Source of the DNA: Antarctobacter albus | GTDB lineage: Bacteria; Pseudomonadota; Alphaproteobacteria; Rhodobacterales; Rhodobacteraceae | Assembly: GCF_900101505.1 (NCBI RefSeq) | Contig: NZ_FMZI01000009.1 | Location: 1 to 64,000, forward strand | Reading direction: 5' to 3' | DNA length: 64,000 nt | In this document: positions 43,368-52,226 of the stretch, one piece after another | Position numbering within the stretch: position 1 is the stretch's first letter | Layout of the letters: the number at the start of each line of letters is the position of its first letter | Made by a program: the position numbers and the translations under genes | The notes under the pieces: generated by a model | Seen by the model: the letters and a program-made list of their open reading frames with translations, nothing else | Database searches by the model: none | Told to the model about the DNA's origin: nothing

Positions 43368-44660
43368 TCAGACGACGACCTCCATCGCTTCCTGTTCGCC
43401 GACGCCAAAGACACGCTTGTAACGCGCGATTTCATCCGCCGGGCCCATTGCCTTGTTGGGGTTGTCCGACAGTTTCACCGTCGGCTTGCCCTCGGCGCTG
43501 ACCGCCTTGCAGACCAGGCTGAAGGGCGACAGGCGGTCGTCCTCGACAAGTCCCCGGAAATCATTTGTCAAAAGCGTCCCCCAGCCGAAAGAGACGCGGA
43601 CACGCCCCGTAAACTGTTTGAAAAGTTCCAGGATCTTGGTCTCGTCCAGGCCGTCCGAGAAGATGATCAGCTTGCTGCGCGGATCCTCACCCCGGCTTTT
43701 CCACCAGTCGATGGCGGCCTCTGCCCCCGCCGCCGGATCACCGCTGTCGATGCGAATGCCCGTCCAGCCCGCCAGCCAGTCCGGCGCGCGCTTCAGGAAC
43801 CCCTCGGTGCCGTAGGTATCGGGCAGGATGATGCGCAGGTTGCCCTCGTGTTCCTCGTGCCAGTCGGCCAGCACGTCATAGGGCGCCCGCGCCAATTCGG
43901 CATCATCCCCGGCCAGGGCGGCATAGACCATCGGCAGTTCATGCGCATTGGTGCCGATGGCCTCAAGGTCGCGGTTCTTGGCGATCAGGCAATTCGACGT
44001 CCCCACGAAACTGGGGCCCAGCCCTTCCAGCATGGCCTGCACGCACCAGTCCTGCCAGAGGAAGGAATGCCGGCGCCGGGTGCCGAAATCGGCGATCCGC
44101 AGATCCGGCACCTGCCGCAGGTGTTCGACCTTCTGCCAGAGCTTGGTCATCGCCCGCGCATAAAGCACCTGCAATTCGAACCGCCCCATATCATGCAGCA
44201 CCGCGCGCCCGCGCAGTTCCATCAGCACCGCCAGCGCCGGGATTTCCCACAGCATGACCTCGGGCCACTTGCCTTCGAATGTCAGCTCGTACTGATCGCC
44301 CACCCGTTCCAGGTGGTAGGGCGGCAGGCGCAGGTTCTCGAACCAGTCCATGAATTCTGGCGTGAACATCTGGCGCTTGCCGTAGAAGGTATTGCCGCGC
44401 ATCCAGGTGCTTTCGCCGCGGGTAAGGCTGAGCGACCGGATGTGGTCCAGCTGTTCACGCAACTCGCCTTCGTCGATCAGTTCGGCCAGCGGTACATGCG
44501 TCGACCGGTTGATGAGCGAGAATGTCACCTCGGTGTCGCGCTTGTTGCGGAACACCGACTGGCACATCAGCAGCTTGTAAAAATCCGTGTCGATCAGGGA
44601 GCGGACGATCGGATCGATCTTCCACTTGTGGTTCCAGACCCGGGTAGCAATGTCGACCAT
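43368..44660 (-). CDS. pncB: Nicotinate phosphoribosyltransferase
   Basis: Makes nicotinate mononucleotide from nicotinate and PRPP in NAD salvage. 430 residues, with SLIDTDFYKLLMCQ near the N-terminus, IADFGTRRRHS and IGTNAHELPM (the His phosphorylated during catalysis) and IRIDSGDP. ATG 44660 has GGAGG six bases upstream. It follows pncA by 48 bases on the same strand, so the two salvage steps form one unit. Confidence 0.96.
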   Translation of the reverse strand: MVDIATRVWNHKWKIDPIVRSLIDTDFYKLLMCQSVFRNKRDTEVTFSLINRSTHVPLAELIDEGELREQLDHIRSLSLTRGESTWMRGNTFYGKRQMFTPEFMDWFENLRLPPYHLERVGDQYELTFEGKWPEVMLWEIPALAVLMELRGRAVLHDMGRFELQVLYARAMTKLWQKVEHLRQVPDLRIADFGTRRRHSFLWQDWCVQAMLEGLGPSFVGTSNCLIAKNRDLEAIGTNAHELPMVYAALAGDDAELARAPYDVLADWHEEHEGNLRIILPDTYGTEGFLKRAPDWLAGWTGIRIDSGDPAAGAEAAIDWWKSRGEDPRSKLIIFSDGLDETKILELFKQFTGRVRVSFGWGTLLTNDFRGLVEDDRLSPFSLVCKAVSAEGKPTVKLSDNPNKAMGPADEIARYKRVFGVGEQEAMEVVV

Positions 44661-44708
44661 GCCCGTCCTCCGTCGCGTCAGCGGTCAGGTAAAGCGGAAC
44701 CGGCGGCC

Positions 44709-45302
44709 TCACGCAAGCGTGACACCCGCCTCTTTCATCCCGTCCAGCGCCGCCTGCAGCGAGCCGTCAAGGTCGATCCCGCGGCACAGATCCTGCCGCA
44801 CGGTCACGTCAAACCCCAGTTTCGCGGCGTCCACGGCAGAGAAATTCACGCAGAAATCCGTTGCCAGACCGACCATTGTCAGCCTGTCGATGCCCCGCGT
44901 GCGCAAATAGCCCTCCAGCCCCGTGGGGGTCGTGTGGTCGTTCTCGAAAAAGGCCGAGTAGCTGTCGATCGCGGCGCGAAAGCCCTTGCGGATGATCAGC
45001 TCGGCGCGGTCGACCTCCAGCTCAGTGTGGAAATTGGCACCGGGCGAGCCCTGGATGCAGTGATCGGGCCAGAGGACCTGCGGACCGTAGGGCATCTCGA
45101 CCATGTCGAAGGGCGCCTTGCCCGCATGCGTCGAGGAAAAGGAGGAATGCCCCGCCGGGTGCCAGTCCTGCGTCAGCACCACGGCGTCGAACTCGGCCAT
45201 CAGCGCGTTGATCGGCTGCACGATCTCGTCCCCGCGCTCTACCGCCAATGCCCCGCCGGGGCAGAAATCGTTCTGAACGTCGATCACGATCAAGGCGTGC
45301 AT
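44709..45302 (-). CDS. pncA: Nicotinamidase
   Basis: Hydrolyses nicotinamide to nicotinate, feeding PncB. 197 residues of the cysteine-hydrolase fold: ALIVIDVQNDFCPGGAL (catalytic Asp 10), TQDWHPAGHSSF (metal ligands), a lysine in IIRKGF, and GLATDFCVNFSA with the catalytic cysteine. ATG 45302 with GGGAG upstream is preferred to the longer frame. Divergent from the Hsp70-like gene. Confidence 0.96.
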   Translation of the reverse strand: MHALIVIDVQNDFCPGGALAVERGDEIVQPINALMAEFDAVVLTQDWHPAGHSSFSSTHAGKAPFDMVEMPYGPQVLWPDHCIQGSPGANFHTELEVDRAELIIRKGFRAAIDSYSAFFENDHTTPTGLEGYLRTRGIDRLTMVGLATDFCVNFSAVDAAKLGFDVTVRQDLCRGIDLDGSLQAALDGMKEAGVTLA

Positions 45303-45412
45303 GGGCCATCTCCCGTTTGCGTCTTGAGGGCAGCATAGGCAGCGTGTTCGGGAATTGCCATGCCGCGCGGGCACTGGTAGGCGTGGCGCCCTTCCGGACA
45401 GGAGATTCTGAC

Positions 45413-46630
45413 ATGGCACGGCTTGGCGTGGATTTCGGCACGTCCAACACGGGGGCCGCCGTCATGGCGGGTGGACGCCCCTACGCGATCCCGCTGGAAC
45501 CGGGCGAACAGACGCTGCCCACGGCGATCTTCGTCGATTTCGCGGACAGGGAATACCTCTACGGCAGCCGCGCCGCCCGCGCCATGATGGACGGGGCAGA
45601 GGGCCGGTTCATGCGCGCGCTGAAAAGCATCCTCGGCACGCCGCTGGCGCGGGAACCGCGCCGCTTGCTGAACGAACGACTGACCCTGATCGAGGTCATC
45701 GCCCGCTTCCTGTCCGAAATCCGCAGCCGGGCCGAGACGCATACCGGCATGACCTTCGACACGGCCCTCTCCGGGCGCCCGGTGCATTTCCATTCGGCCT
45801 CGGCCGAACGCGACGCCCAGGCCCTGGGCGACCTGACAGAGGCCTATCACCTCGCCGGGTTCAAGTCGGTCGATTTCCTGCCCGAGCCCGAGGCCGCCGC
45901 ACGGGCGGTGGACGGCACCGGGCGGATGCTGATCGTCGACATAGGCGGCGGGACATCGGATTTCACGCTTTGCGAGCGCGACGGCGGACAGACCCGCGTT
46001 CTGGCCAGCGGCGGCATCCGGTTGGGCGGGACGGATTTCGACAAGGCGCTGAGCCTTGGCCACGTCATGCCGCTTCTGGGTTACGGGGCGCAGATCGGTG
46101 CCGAACTGGGCGCCAAGACGCATACTGCGCCGCGCGCGCTGTTCCACGATCTCGCCAGCTGGGAAAAGATCCCCTTCGTCTACGACGCCGGGCAATTGCG
46201 CGAGGTCCAGAAATGGATCCGCCTTGCGCCGGAGCCACGCGGTTTCGAACGCCTGGCCGACGTGCTGGAATCCCACCTGGGCCATGACATCGCCTATGCG
46301 GTCGAGGCGGGAAAGATTGCAGCCAATGGCGCGGAGGCGGGCGAAATCGCATTGGGCGTGGTCGAACGCGGGCTTTCCGTATCGCTGAAGGCCGAGGCCC
46401 TGACCGCGGCCCTGGCGGGCTACCGCGATGAAATCGCCGACTGCGCGCTGGACACGTTGCGCATGGCGGATTGCGCGCCGGACAAGGTCGACCAGGTGGT
46501 CTATGTCGGTGGCTCCAGCCTTCTGGGCGCCGTCCGCAACGCCATGTCGCGCGCCCTGCCGAACGCAAAACCCGTCGACAGCGAGGTCTTTACCGCCGTT
46601 GTGCACGGGCTGGCCATTGCGGCAGAATAG
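45413..46630 (+). CDS. Hsp70-like chaperone ATPase (YegD type)
   Basis: A 405-residue actin/Hsp70-fold protein. Phosphate-binding motifs: LGVDFGTSNTGAAV (residue 4 on), LIVDIGGGTSDFTL and VVYVGGSSLLGAVRNA. It lacks the full substrate-binding domain of DnaK, like E. coli YegD, so its client handling is unknown. ATG 45413 has AGGAG eight bases upstream. No J-domain or GrpE gene nearby. Confidence 0.9.
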   Translation: MARLGVDFGTSNTGAAVMAGGRPYAIPLEPGEQTLPTAIFVDFADREYLYGSRAARAMMDGAEGRFMRALKSILGTPLAREPRRLLNERLTLIEVIARFLSEIRSRAETHTGMTFDTALSGRPVHFHSASAERDAQALGDLTEAYHLAGFKSVDFLPEPEAAARAVDGTGRMLIVDIGGGTSDFTLCERDGGQTRVLASGGIRLGGTDFDKALSLGHVMPLLGYGAQIGAELGAKTHTAPRALFHDLASWEKIPFVYDAGQLREVQKWIRLAPEPRGFERLADVLESHLGHDIAYAVEAGKIAANGAEAGEIALGVVERGLSVSLKAEALTAALAGYRDEIADCALDTLRMADCAPDKVDQVVYVGGSSLLGAVRNAMSRALPNAKPVDSEVFTAVVHGLAIAAE

Positions 46631-46669
46631 CCGCTGGACGACCCTTCTCTGCCTGCGTATCGACATCCC

Positions 46670-47590
46670 ATGTTCACCGTCTGCGCCCTTTATCACTTCA
46701 CCCGCTTCGAAGATCCTGCCGCGCTACGCGATCCGTTGATGGACCTCTGCCGTAGTCAGAAGATCACCGGCACGCTGCTGCTGGCCCACGAGGGAATCAA
46801 CGGCACCGTGGCCGGGCCCGCCGCCGGGATCGAGGCGGTGCTGACGCATATCCGCGCCCTGCCCGGCTGTGCCGACCTGGAGTGGAAACTTTCCACCGCC
46901 ACCGAGCGCCCCTTTGCCCGCATGAAGGTGCGGCTGAAGAAAGAGATCGTCACCATGGGCCAGCCCGACGTCGATCCGCGCGCCCGCGTCGGCCATTACA
47001 TCGACCCCGCCGAGTGGAACGAGCTGATCCGGTCGCCGGACGTGGCGGTGATCGACACGCGCAACGATTACGAGGTCGCCATCGGCACCTTCGAGGGCGC
47101 CGTGGACCCGCAGACCGACAGCTTTCGCGACTTTCCCGCCTGGTGGGAGGCCAACAAGGACCGCTTTCACAACAAGCGCATCGCGATGTTCTGCACCGGC
47201 GGCATCCGCTGCGAGAAGTCCACGAACTACCTGCTGAGCCAGGGCATCGAGGACGTCTATCACCTCAAGGGCGGCATCCTGAAATACCTCGAGGAAATCC
47301 CCGAAGAGGACAGCACATGGCAAGGCGCCTGTTTCGTCTTCGACGGTCGGGTCTCGGTCGAACACGGGCTGCGCGAAGGCCCGCATGACCTGTGCCACGC
47401 CTGCCGCCGCCCGATCCTGCCCACGGACCGCGCGCGCCCGGAATACGAACATGGCGTGTCCTGCCACCTCTGCATCGACGAAACCTCGGACGAGGACAAG
47501 GCCCGCTTTCGCGAACGGCAGAAACAGATCGCCCTGGCAACGGCGCGCGGCGAACGGCACCTGCACGCGGACATCACCGACGAGGATTGA
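46670..47590 (+). CDS. trhO: tRNA uridine(34) hydroxylase TrhO (YceA)
   Basis: Rhodanese-family enzyme that installs 5-hydroxyuridine at tRNA position 34 using oxygen. 306 residues: an N-terminal UPF0176 domain (HEGINGTVAG), then a rhodanese domain with VIDTRNDYEVAIGTFEGA and active-site loop MFCTGGIRCEKS (Cys near 180). A C-terminal cysteine pair region (LCHACRRP, SCHLC) may bind metal. Shorter than E. coli TrhO (about 350) at both ends. 39 bases after the Hsp70-like gene. Confidence 0.93.
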   Translation: MFTVCALYHFTRFEDPAALRDPLMDLCRSQKITGTLLLAHEGINGTVAGPAAGIEAVLTHIRALPGCADLEWKLSTATERPFARMKVRLKKEIVTMGQPDVDPRARVGHYIDPAEWNELIRSPDVAVIDTRNDYEVAIGTFEGAVDPQTDSFRDFPAWWEANKDRFHNKRIAMFCTGGIRCEKSTNYLLSQGIEDVYHLKGGILKYLEEIPEEDSTWQGACFVFDGRVSVEHGLREGPHDLCHACRRPILPTDRARPEYEHGVSCHLCIDETSDEDKARFRERQKQIALATARGERHLHADITDED

Positions 47591-47647
47591 CCGGGCTGGG
47601 AACTCCCCCGACCGCCTGATAGCTTCCCCGTGACGGGGAGGACAAAG

Positions 47648-48601
47648 ATGACAGATCCGATTTCCAGCCATGTGCTTAGCGATGGCGACACGCAGGTCAC
47701 GGTGCTTTCGCTGGGCTGCGCGGTGCAGGATTGGCAGGTGGCCGGGCGCCGCGTCGTGCTGGGCTATGACGATCCCGAGGCTTACCGCGAAAATCCGGGG
47801 TCGATGGGGCTGGTTGTGGGCCGGGTCGCGAACCGCACGGCAGAGGGCCGCTTTACCCTCGACGACGAAACCTGGCAGCTGGACCTGGGCAACGGTCCGC
47901 ACCACCTGCACGGCGGGCCGATGGGCCTGGGCAAGCGGAACTGGAAAATGGAGCCGGAAGGACCGCGCGCGGTGCGCCTGAGCCTGCATTCGCCGCACCT
48001 TGACCAGGGCTATCCCGGGGCCGTCGATTTCGAGGTCCGCCTGTCGCTGGAGGGCGCGGCCCTGACCTGGGACATGACGGCCAAGCCCGACCGGGTGACC
48101 CCGGTGAACCTGGCCCAGCATCTCTATTTCAACCTGATGGGGTCGGGGACGGTGCGCGACCATGCCCTGCGGCTTGCGGCCTCGACCTATACCCCGACCG
48201 GCCCCGACCTTATCCCCACCGGAGAGCGACCGGCCGTCGATGGCACGCGTTTTGACTACCGACAGTCAAGGCGGATCGACGAGGCCGATCCGGACGGCGA
48301 GGGCTATGACCTGAACTTTGCCCTGGACGGAACGGACGGACCAGCCGCGGAACTGACGTCTCCGGACGGGATGCGCCTGCGGCTCTGGACGGATCAACCG
48401 GGGCTGCAAGTCTACACCTGCGGTTTCCTCAAACCGCATGCCTCGCCCTGGCCGGGGGTGGAACATGGGAATTTCGCCGGCATCTGCCTGGAGGCACAGG
48501 CTTTTCCGAATGCGCTCAACACGCCGGGATTCGGGTCGATCCTGGTGTCGCCAGACAAGCCTTATCGACAAGTGACACGGATCGAGATCGCCCGGGGCTG
48601 A
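47648..48601 (+). CDS. galM: Aldose 1-epimerase (mutarotase)
   Basis: Interconverts alpha and beta anomers of hexoses. 317 residues with family motifs: GLVVGRVANRTAEGRF, HHLHGGPMGLGKRNW, VNLAQHLYFNLMG (catalytic His) and GICLEAQAFPNA (catalytic Glu). ATG 47648 has GGGGAGG six bases upstream. No sugar-catabolic genes are adjacent. Confidence 0.93.
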   Translation: MTDPISSHVLSDGDTQVTVLSLGCAVQDWQVAGRRVVLGYDDPEAYRENPGSMGLVVGRVANRTAEGRFTLDDETWQLDLGNGPHHLHGGPMGLGKRNWKMEPEGPRAVRLSLHSPHLDQGYPGAVDFEVRLSLEGAALTWDMTAKPDRVTPVNLAQHLYFNLMGSGTVRDHALRLAASTYTPTGPDLIPTGERPAVDGTRFDYRQSRRIDEADPDGEGYDLNFALDGTDGPAAELTSPDGMRLRLWTDQPGLQVYTCGFLKPHASPWPGVEHGNFAGICLEAQAFPNALNTPGFGSILVSPDKPYRQVTRIEIARG

Positions 48602-48610
48602 CGCCCGGGC
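48590..48610 (+). terminator. Hairpin spanning the galM stop
   Basis: GCCCGGG (48590-48596) pairs with CCCGGGC (48604-48610) around a 7-base loop that holds the TGA. A T-run (CTTTTG) comes only about 30 bases later. A weak terminator candidate. Confidence 0.35.
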
Positions 48611-48827
48611 ACAGGTTCGACTGCCCCCCGGTCGCCCTTTTGTCCTATAGACCTGCGGCTCGGACAGGATGGAACGGCGGCCGGGCCCGGCTTGCGGCCA
48701 GCCGAGCATTGCCACGAGTTCCCGCATGCCCGTGTCGCCGCCGCCTGCCTACGCTTGCACCTTGCTTTCGACCCACTCTCGTCGCGCCAGCCGTGAAAGC
48801 ACCACTGTTTCACTGGCCTTTGCCGCA

Positions 48828-48852
48828 TTAACCTTAACCGCGTTAACCTTAA
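48828..48852. repeat. TTAACCTTAA direct repeat next to fliP
   Basis: TTAACCTTAA occurs at 48828-48837 and 48843-48852 with five bases (CCGCG) between; GCATTAA and TTAATGC flank the pair as inverted ends. TTAACC is the half-site of CtrA, but the spacing is not the N7 of a full site. It lies just downstream of the fliP stop, between convergent genes, so it may rather be a terminator or an orphan binding site. Nothing else gene-like was seen in 48611-48858. Confidence 0.4.
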
Positions 48853-48858
48853 TGCTGC

Positions 48859-49584
48859 CTAAAAATATCCACGCACGAGGCTCCCGGCGAGCAGCGCCCA
48901 ACCATCCGCCAGGACGAAGAAAGCCAGCTTGAACGGCAAAGACACGATCGCCGGCGGAACCATCATCATCCCCATCGACATCAGCACGGCGGCAACGACA
49001 AGGTCGATGATCAGGAACGGCAGGAAGATCAGGAACCCCACCTGAAAGGCCCGCGCCACCTCGGACAGCATGAAACTGGGCACCAGCACCGATAGCGGCG
49101 CGTCCGGCGACAGGGTGGTCTCGACCGCATCCGGACGCAGGTCGGCCATTGCGCGATAGGTGTCCGGATCGGCGCGGCCTGCCATGAAATCGCGAAAGGG
49201 TTCGATTGCCAGAACCGCGGCTTCCTCAACCTCTATCTGTTCCTCCAGCAAGGGCTGGACGCCCGTTTCCCAGGCCTCGTTGAAGACCGGCTCCATCACG
49301 AAGTAGGTCAGGAACAGTGCCAGGCTGACGATCAGCATGTTGGGCGGCGACTGTTGCAGGCCCACGGCCTGGCGCAGGATCGCCAGCACCGTCACCATGA
49401 AGGGAAAGCAGGTCACCATGATGGCAAGGCCCGGCGCCAGGCTCAGCAGGGTGATCAGCGCGATCAACTGGATCGAGGTCGCCGTGACCGACCCGCCATC
49501 GCCCATGTCGATGGCAATGGACTGGGCGCCGGCCATGCCCGGCAACAGCAGGCAAAGCGCCAGCACCGGCAGAAGGATACGCAT
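48859..49584 (-). CDS. fliP: Flagellar type III export protein FliP
   Basis: Core subunit of the FliPQR export gate in the inner membrane. 241 residues: signal peptide (to about 20), then hydrophobic segments with LITLLSLAPGLAIMVTCFPFMV, a periplasmic loop, LSEVARAFQVGFLIFLPFLIIDLVV and GMMMVPPAIVSLPFKL, all family signatures. Last gene of fliF-fliH-fliN-fliP; starts three bases after the fliN stop. FliQ and FliR are not in the window. Confidence 0.96.
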   Translation of the reverse strand: MRILLPVLALCLLLPGMAGAQSIAIDMGDGGSVTATSIQLIALITLLSLAPGLAIMVTCFPFMVTVLAILRQAVGLQQSPPNMLIVSLALFLTYFVMEPVFNEAWETGVQPLLEEQIEVEEAAVLAIEPFRDFMAGRADPDTYRAMADLRPDAVETTLSPDAPLSVLVPSFMLSEVARAFQVGFLIFLPFLIIDLVVAAVLMSMGMMMVPPAIVSLPFKLAFFVLADGWALLAGSLVRGYF

Positions 49585-49587
49585 CGC

Positions 49588-49875
49588 TCAGGCCGGCGAC
49601 TGCAGGTCGACCACCTCGGTGATGCGGACCGCCAACTGGCCGGACCCATCGCCATCGACAACCTCAAGCACACCGATGGCGATCAGCTTTTCCCCGACAT
49701 AGAGCTCGACCGGATCGTCGAGCTGCTTGTCCAGCGTCAGCACGGAGCCCTCGTTCAGTTGCAGGAGTTCACGCACCAGCGGGCGGGCGCGGCCCACGGA
49801 AACCGTGATCTCGATCGGGACCGAGGTAAAGGGCTTGCCCTGATCGCTGCGGGCGGCGGTCTGCGCGCTATCCAT
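49588..49875 (-). CDS. fliN: Flagellar motor switch protein FliN
   Basis: C-ring protein of the flagellar switch. 95 residues, consisting of little more than the SpoA domain: VPIEITVSVGRARPLVRELLQL, DKQLDDPVELYVGEKLIAIGVLEVVD and VRITEVV. It overlaps fliH by eight bases, so translation is coupled. FliM and FliG are not encoded here. Confidence 0.93.
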   Translation of the reverse strand: MDSAQTAARSDQGKPFTSVPIEITVSVGRARPLVRELLQLNEGSVLTLDKQLDDPVELYVGEKLIAIGVLEVVDGDGSGQLAVRITEVVDLQSPA

Positions 49876-50491
49876 GTCTCATCTTCCTCTGGTTGTCATG
49901 TGCAAAACCCGCGACGGCCTCGGCCAGCGAAGCGGCAAGGTCGCTCAGGTCGATCTGGCGTTCGGTTGCGCCAAAACGGATGTCGGCCTGTTCCTCGGCC
50001 AGCGAATCGTCCGGGGTCAGGCAGATGGGAAATCCGAAGTCCTGTTCGAGCAGCGGCTCGACCGCCTCGACCCGATCGGGGTGTACCGCGATCACGACGT
50101 CCATCCGTCCGATCTCGAGGCTCATGGCCTGAAGTTGCTGGACGATGTGATGACCCAGTGTCTGCCGGGCCATTTCCGGCAAGAGCGAGCGGACCATCTC
50201 GTCCAGCAGCGGCGTCACCGCGTTCATCACCTGGGTATAGGCCTCGTGATAGGTGAAACTCAGGTCCTGGAGATGCTGACCGAAGGCACTGGAAATCCGC
50301 GTGCGGTCGTCGGACTGGGCCTTGACCGCATCGTCCCAGCCCGCGCGATACCCTTTCTCGAAGGCCTCGAGTTTCTGCCCCTCGATCTCGGCCTCGGTGA
50401 TCCGCGGTTCGGAGGGTTCCGGCTGCGCGGCGGGACCCGCCGCCTTTGCCTTGGCGCCAAAGTCCTCGAGCAACTCCGCGAGCGCGCTCAT
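49868..50491 (-). CDS. fliH: Flagellar assembly protein FliH-like
   Basis: A 207-residue protein in the FliH position, the stator of the FliI ATPase of flagellar export. A helical N-terminal half (EGQKLEAFEKGYRAGWDDAV) is followed by a globular C-terminal half (VVIAVHPDRVEAVEPLL) typical of FliH/HrpE. Sequence identity in this family is low, so the call leans on context: start overlaps the fliF stop (ATGA), end overlaps fliN. Confidence 0.82.
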   Translation of the reverse strand: MSALAELLEDFGAKAKAAGPAAQPEPSEPRITEAEIEGQKLEAFEKGYRAGWDDAVKAQSDDRTRISSAFGQHLQDLSFTYHEAYTQVMNAVTPLLDEMVRSLLPEMARQTLGHHIVQQLQAMSLEIGRMDVVIAVHPDRVEAVEPLLEQDFGFPICLTPDDSLAEEQADIRFGATERQIDLSDLAASLAEAVAGFAHDNQRKMRHG

Positions 50492-52110
50492 GTCGCGTCT
50501 TCCTTGTCTTCCTCAAGCCAGCTGCGCAGGATCTCAACGGTTTCGGTCTTGCGTGCCTCGATCAGGTTGCGCAGGCGTTCGACGGGATCCTCTTCTGCCG
50601 GGGCATCGAAATCGACCATGCCCATGCCACCGAAATCCGGGCCGTCCGCCAGTACGGGCAGGTTGTCGAAACCGCCGTCGGGTTCGATCTCGCCTTCCAG
50701 CGCCTCACCTTCGGCCGGCAGGCCCGGCGCGGGCAGCGCACCGGCGCTGGCCGTGACCGTCTCGCCACCGCGCGACAGGATCGGGCGCAGGACAAAGAGC
50801 CCGAGGATCAGCGCCACCACGGCAAGGACCCCCATCTGGATGAGCCGCATCATGTCGAGAGACCCCGAGAACAGGCCCGGTTCCAGCGGGCCGGTGCCAA
50901 GGCCGTCGGGACGTTCGAACGGCATCGACCGCAGGGTGATCTGGTCGCCGCGCGTCTCGTCGAAACCCACGGCCGAAGCCACGAGGTCGCGCAGCGCCTC
51001 CAACTCGGTGTCAGGCAGGGGAACAAATGTCTGGGAGCCGTCGGCGGCCGGTTCAAAGCTGCCGTTGACCAGGACAGCGACGGTCAGCCGCTTGATCGCG
51101 CCGGGCTGGCGGGTGATCTCGCGCGTGGTCTCGGAAATCTCGTAGTTGATTCGCTCTCGCGTTTCGGACTTGGCGGTAGAGGACTGGTCCGGACCGCCGC
51201 CCGCGCCGCCATCGGGCAGATTCGACGCCACGGTGACATCGCCCCCACCGCCCAGGTTTTCCGACTTGTCGGTGCGCTCCTCGGTGTCGGTCGAGACGAT
51301 GACGCGCCCGTCGGGATCGAAGCTGTGCTGACGGATCAGTTCCAGCTCCGTCACCGTGTCGACGCTGACCTCGACCACCGCGTTGCCGGATCCGACGCGG
51401 GCCTCCATCAGGCGCTGGACGCGATCGCGCAGCAGGGCGGCCCGGTCATCCGCGGTCACGCCGCCGCCGGTCTTGTCCTCGGCCCCGATCAACCCGCCCT
51501 TGCCATCGATCACGGCGACATTCTCGGGGATAAGCCCGGGAACGGCCGAGGCGACAAGGAATTTCAGCGCCCGGGCCTGCGCCGCATTCAGAACCGCGCC
51601 TGTGGTGGTGACGGAAATCGAGGCCGTGGGCGTGACATCGCGCTGAAAGGGGTTCGCGCTGGAGTTCGCGATATGGACGCGGGCGCTTGCGATCTGGGGA
51701 TTCGAGACGATCGTGCGCGCCAGCTCGCCTTCCTTCGCGCGCCAGTAGGCGGCGTCGAACATCTGGCTGGTGGTGCCGAAACCGGACAGACCGTCGAGCA
51801 GTTCGTACCCCTGGCCGCTGTTGGCTGGCAGCCCCTCGCTGGCAAGGGTGAGTCGCAGCGCGTCGCGCTCTGCCTCGGGGACGAAAATCGCCCCGGCCCG
51901 CACGTCATACTGAACTCCGCGGGCCTCAAGCGCCTTGACCACGTCACCGGCGGCATCGTTTTCCAACCCCGCATAAAGCAGTGCCATGTTGGGGGCCGAC
52001 GCCAGACGCGTCAGACCGAGAACCGCCAGCATCACCACCACCGTGGCGCCAATGACGATCATGCGTTGACGCCCGGCAAGGGCATTCCAGCTCGACAGTA
52101 CCTGATTCAA
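50488..52110 (-). CDS. fliF: Flagellar MS-ring protein FliF
   Basis: Forms the basal-body MS ring in the inner membrane. About 540 residues, with two membrane segments (about 18-38 and 430-450) around ring-building domains. Signatures include MALLYAGLENDAAGDVVKAL, FQRDVTPTASISV and INYEISETTREI; the C-terminus with FliG-binding character is RLRNLIEARKTETVEILRSWL. The best start is TTG 52110, six bases after GGAGG; the frame runs on to 52173 without a ribosome site. First gene of its operon; fliG does not follow, as it does in many bacteria. Confidence 0.95.
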   Translation of the reverse strand: MNQVLSSWNALAGRQRMIVIGATVVVMLAVLGLTRLASAPNMALLYAGLENDAAGDVVKALEARGVQYDVRAGAIFVPEAERDALRLTLASEGLPANSGQGYELLDGLSGFGTTSQMFDAAYWRAKEGELARTIVSNPQIASARVHIANSSANPFQRDVTPTASISVTTTGAVLNAAQARALKFLVASAVPGLIPENVAVIDGKGGLIGAEDKTGGGVTADDRAALLRDRVQRLMEARVGSGNAVVEVSVDTVTELELIRQHSFDPDGRVIVSTDTEERTDKSENLGGGGDVTVASNLPDGGAGGGPDQSSTAKSETRERINYEISETTREITRQPGAIKRLTVAVLVNGSFEPAADGSQTFVPLPDTELEALRDLVASAVGFDETRGDQITLRSMPFERPDGLGTGPLEPGLFSGSLDMMRLIQMGVLAVVALILGLFVLRPILSRGGETVTASAGALPAPGLPAEGEALEGEIEPDGGFDNLPVLADGPDFGGMGMVDFDAPAEEDPVERLRNLIEARKTETVEILRSWLEEDKEDAT

Positions 52111-52166
52111 GACCGACCTCCGCTCCAAACATTCTGTTCGGTTGTGCCGAGGTTCCCCTATTCGCC

Positions 52167-52181
52167 TTAACAATCAGTTAG
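52167..52181. promoter_or_regulatory. CtrA-like box between fliF and fliL
   Basis: TTAA-CAATCAG-TTAG matches the CtrA consensus TTAA-N7-TTAA at seven of eight fixed bases. It stands 57 bases before the fliF start and 46 before fliL, in the divergent promoter region. CtrA controls flagellar genes in Rhodobacterales, so the place fits. Binding is inferred. Confidence 0.5.
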
Positions 52182-52226
52182 CCCCTTTTCGTTACAACGA
52201 GCCCATCGCCGACGAAGAGGTAAAGA

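Noticed and set aside
43365-45338. Plus-strand open frame of about 650 codons
   Set aside because: Antisense to pncB and pncA, which have full active-site motifs.
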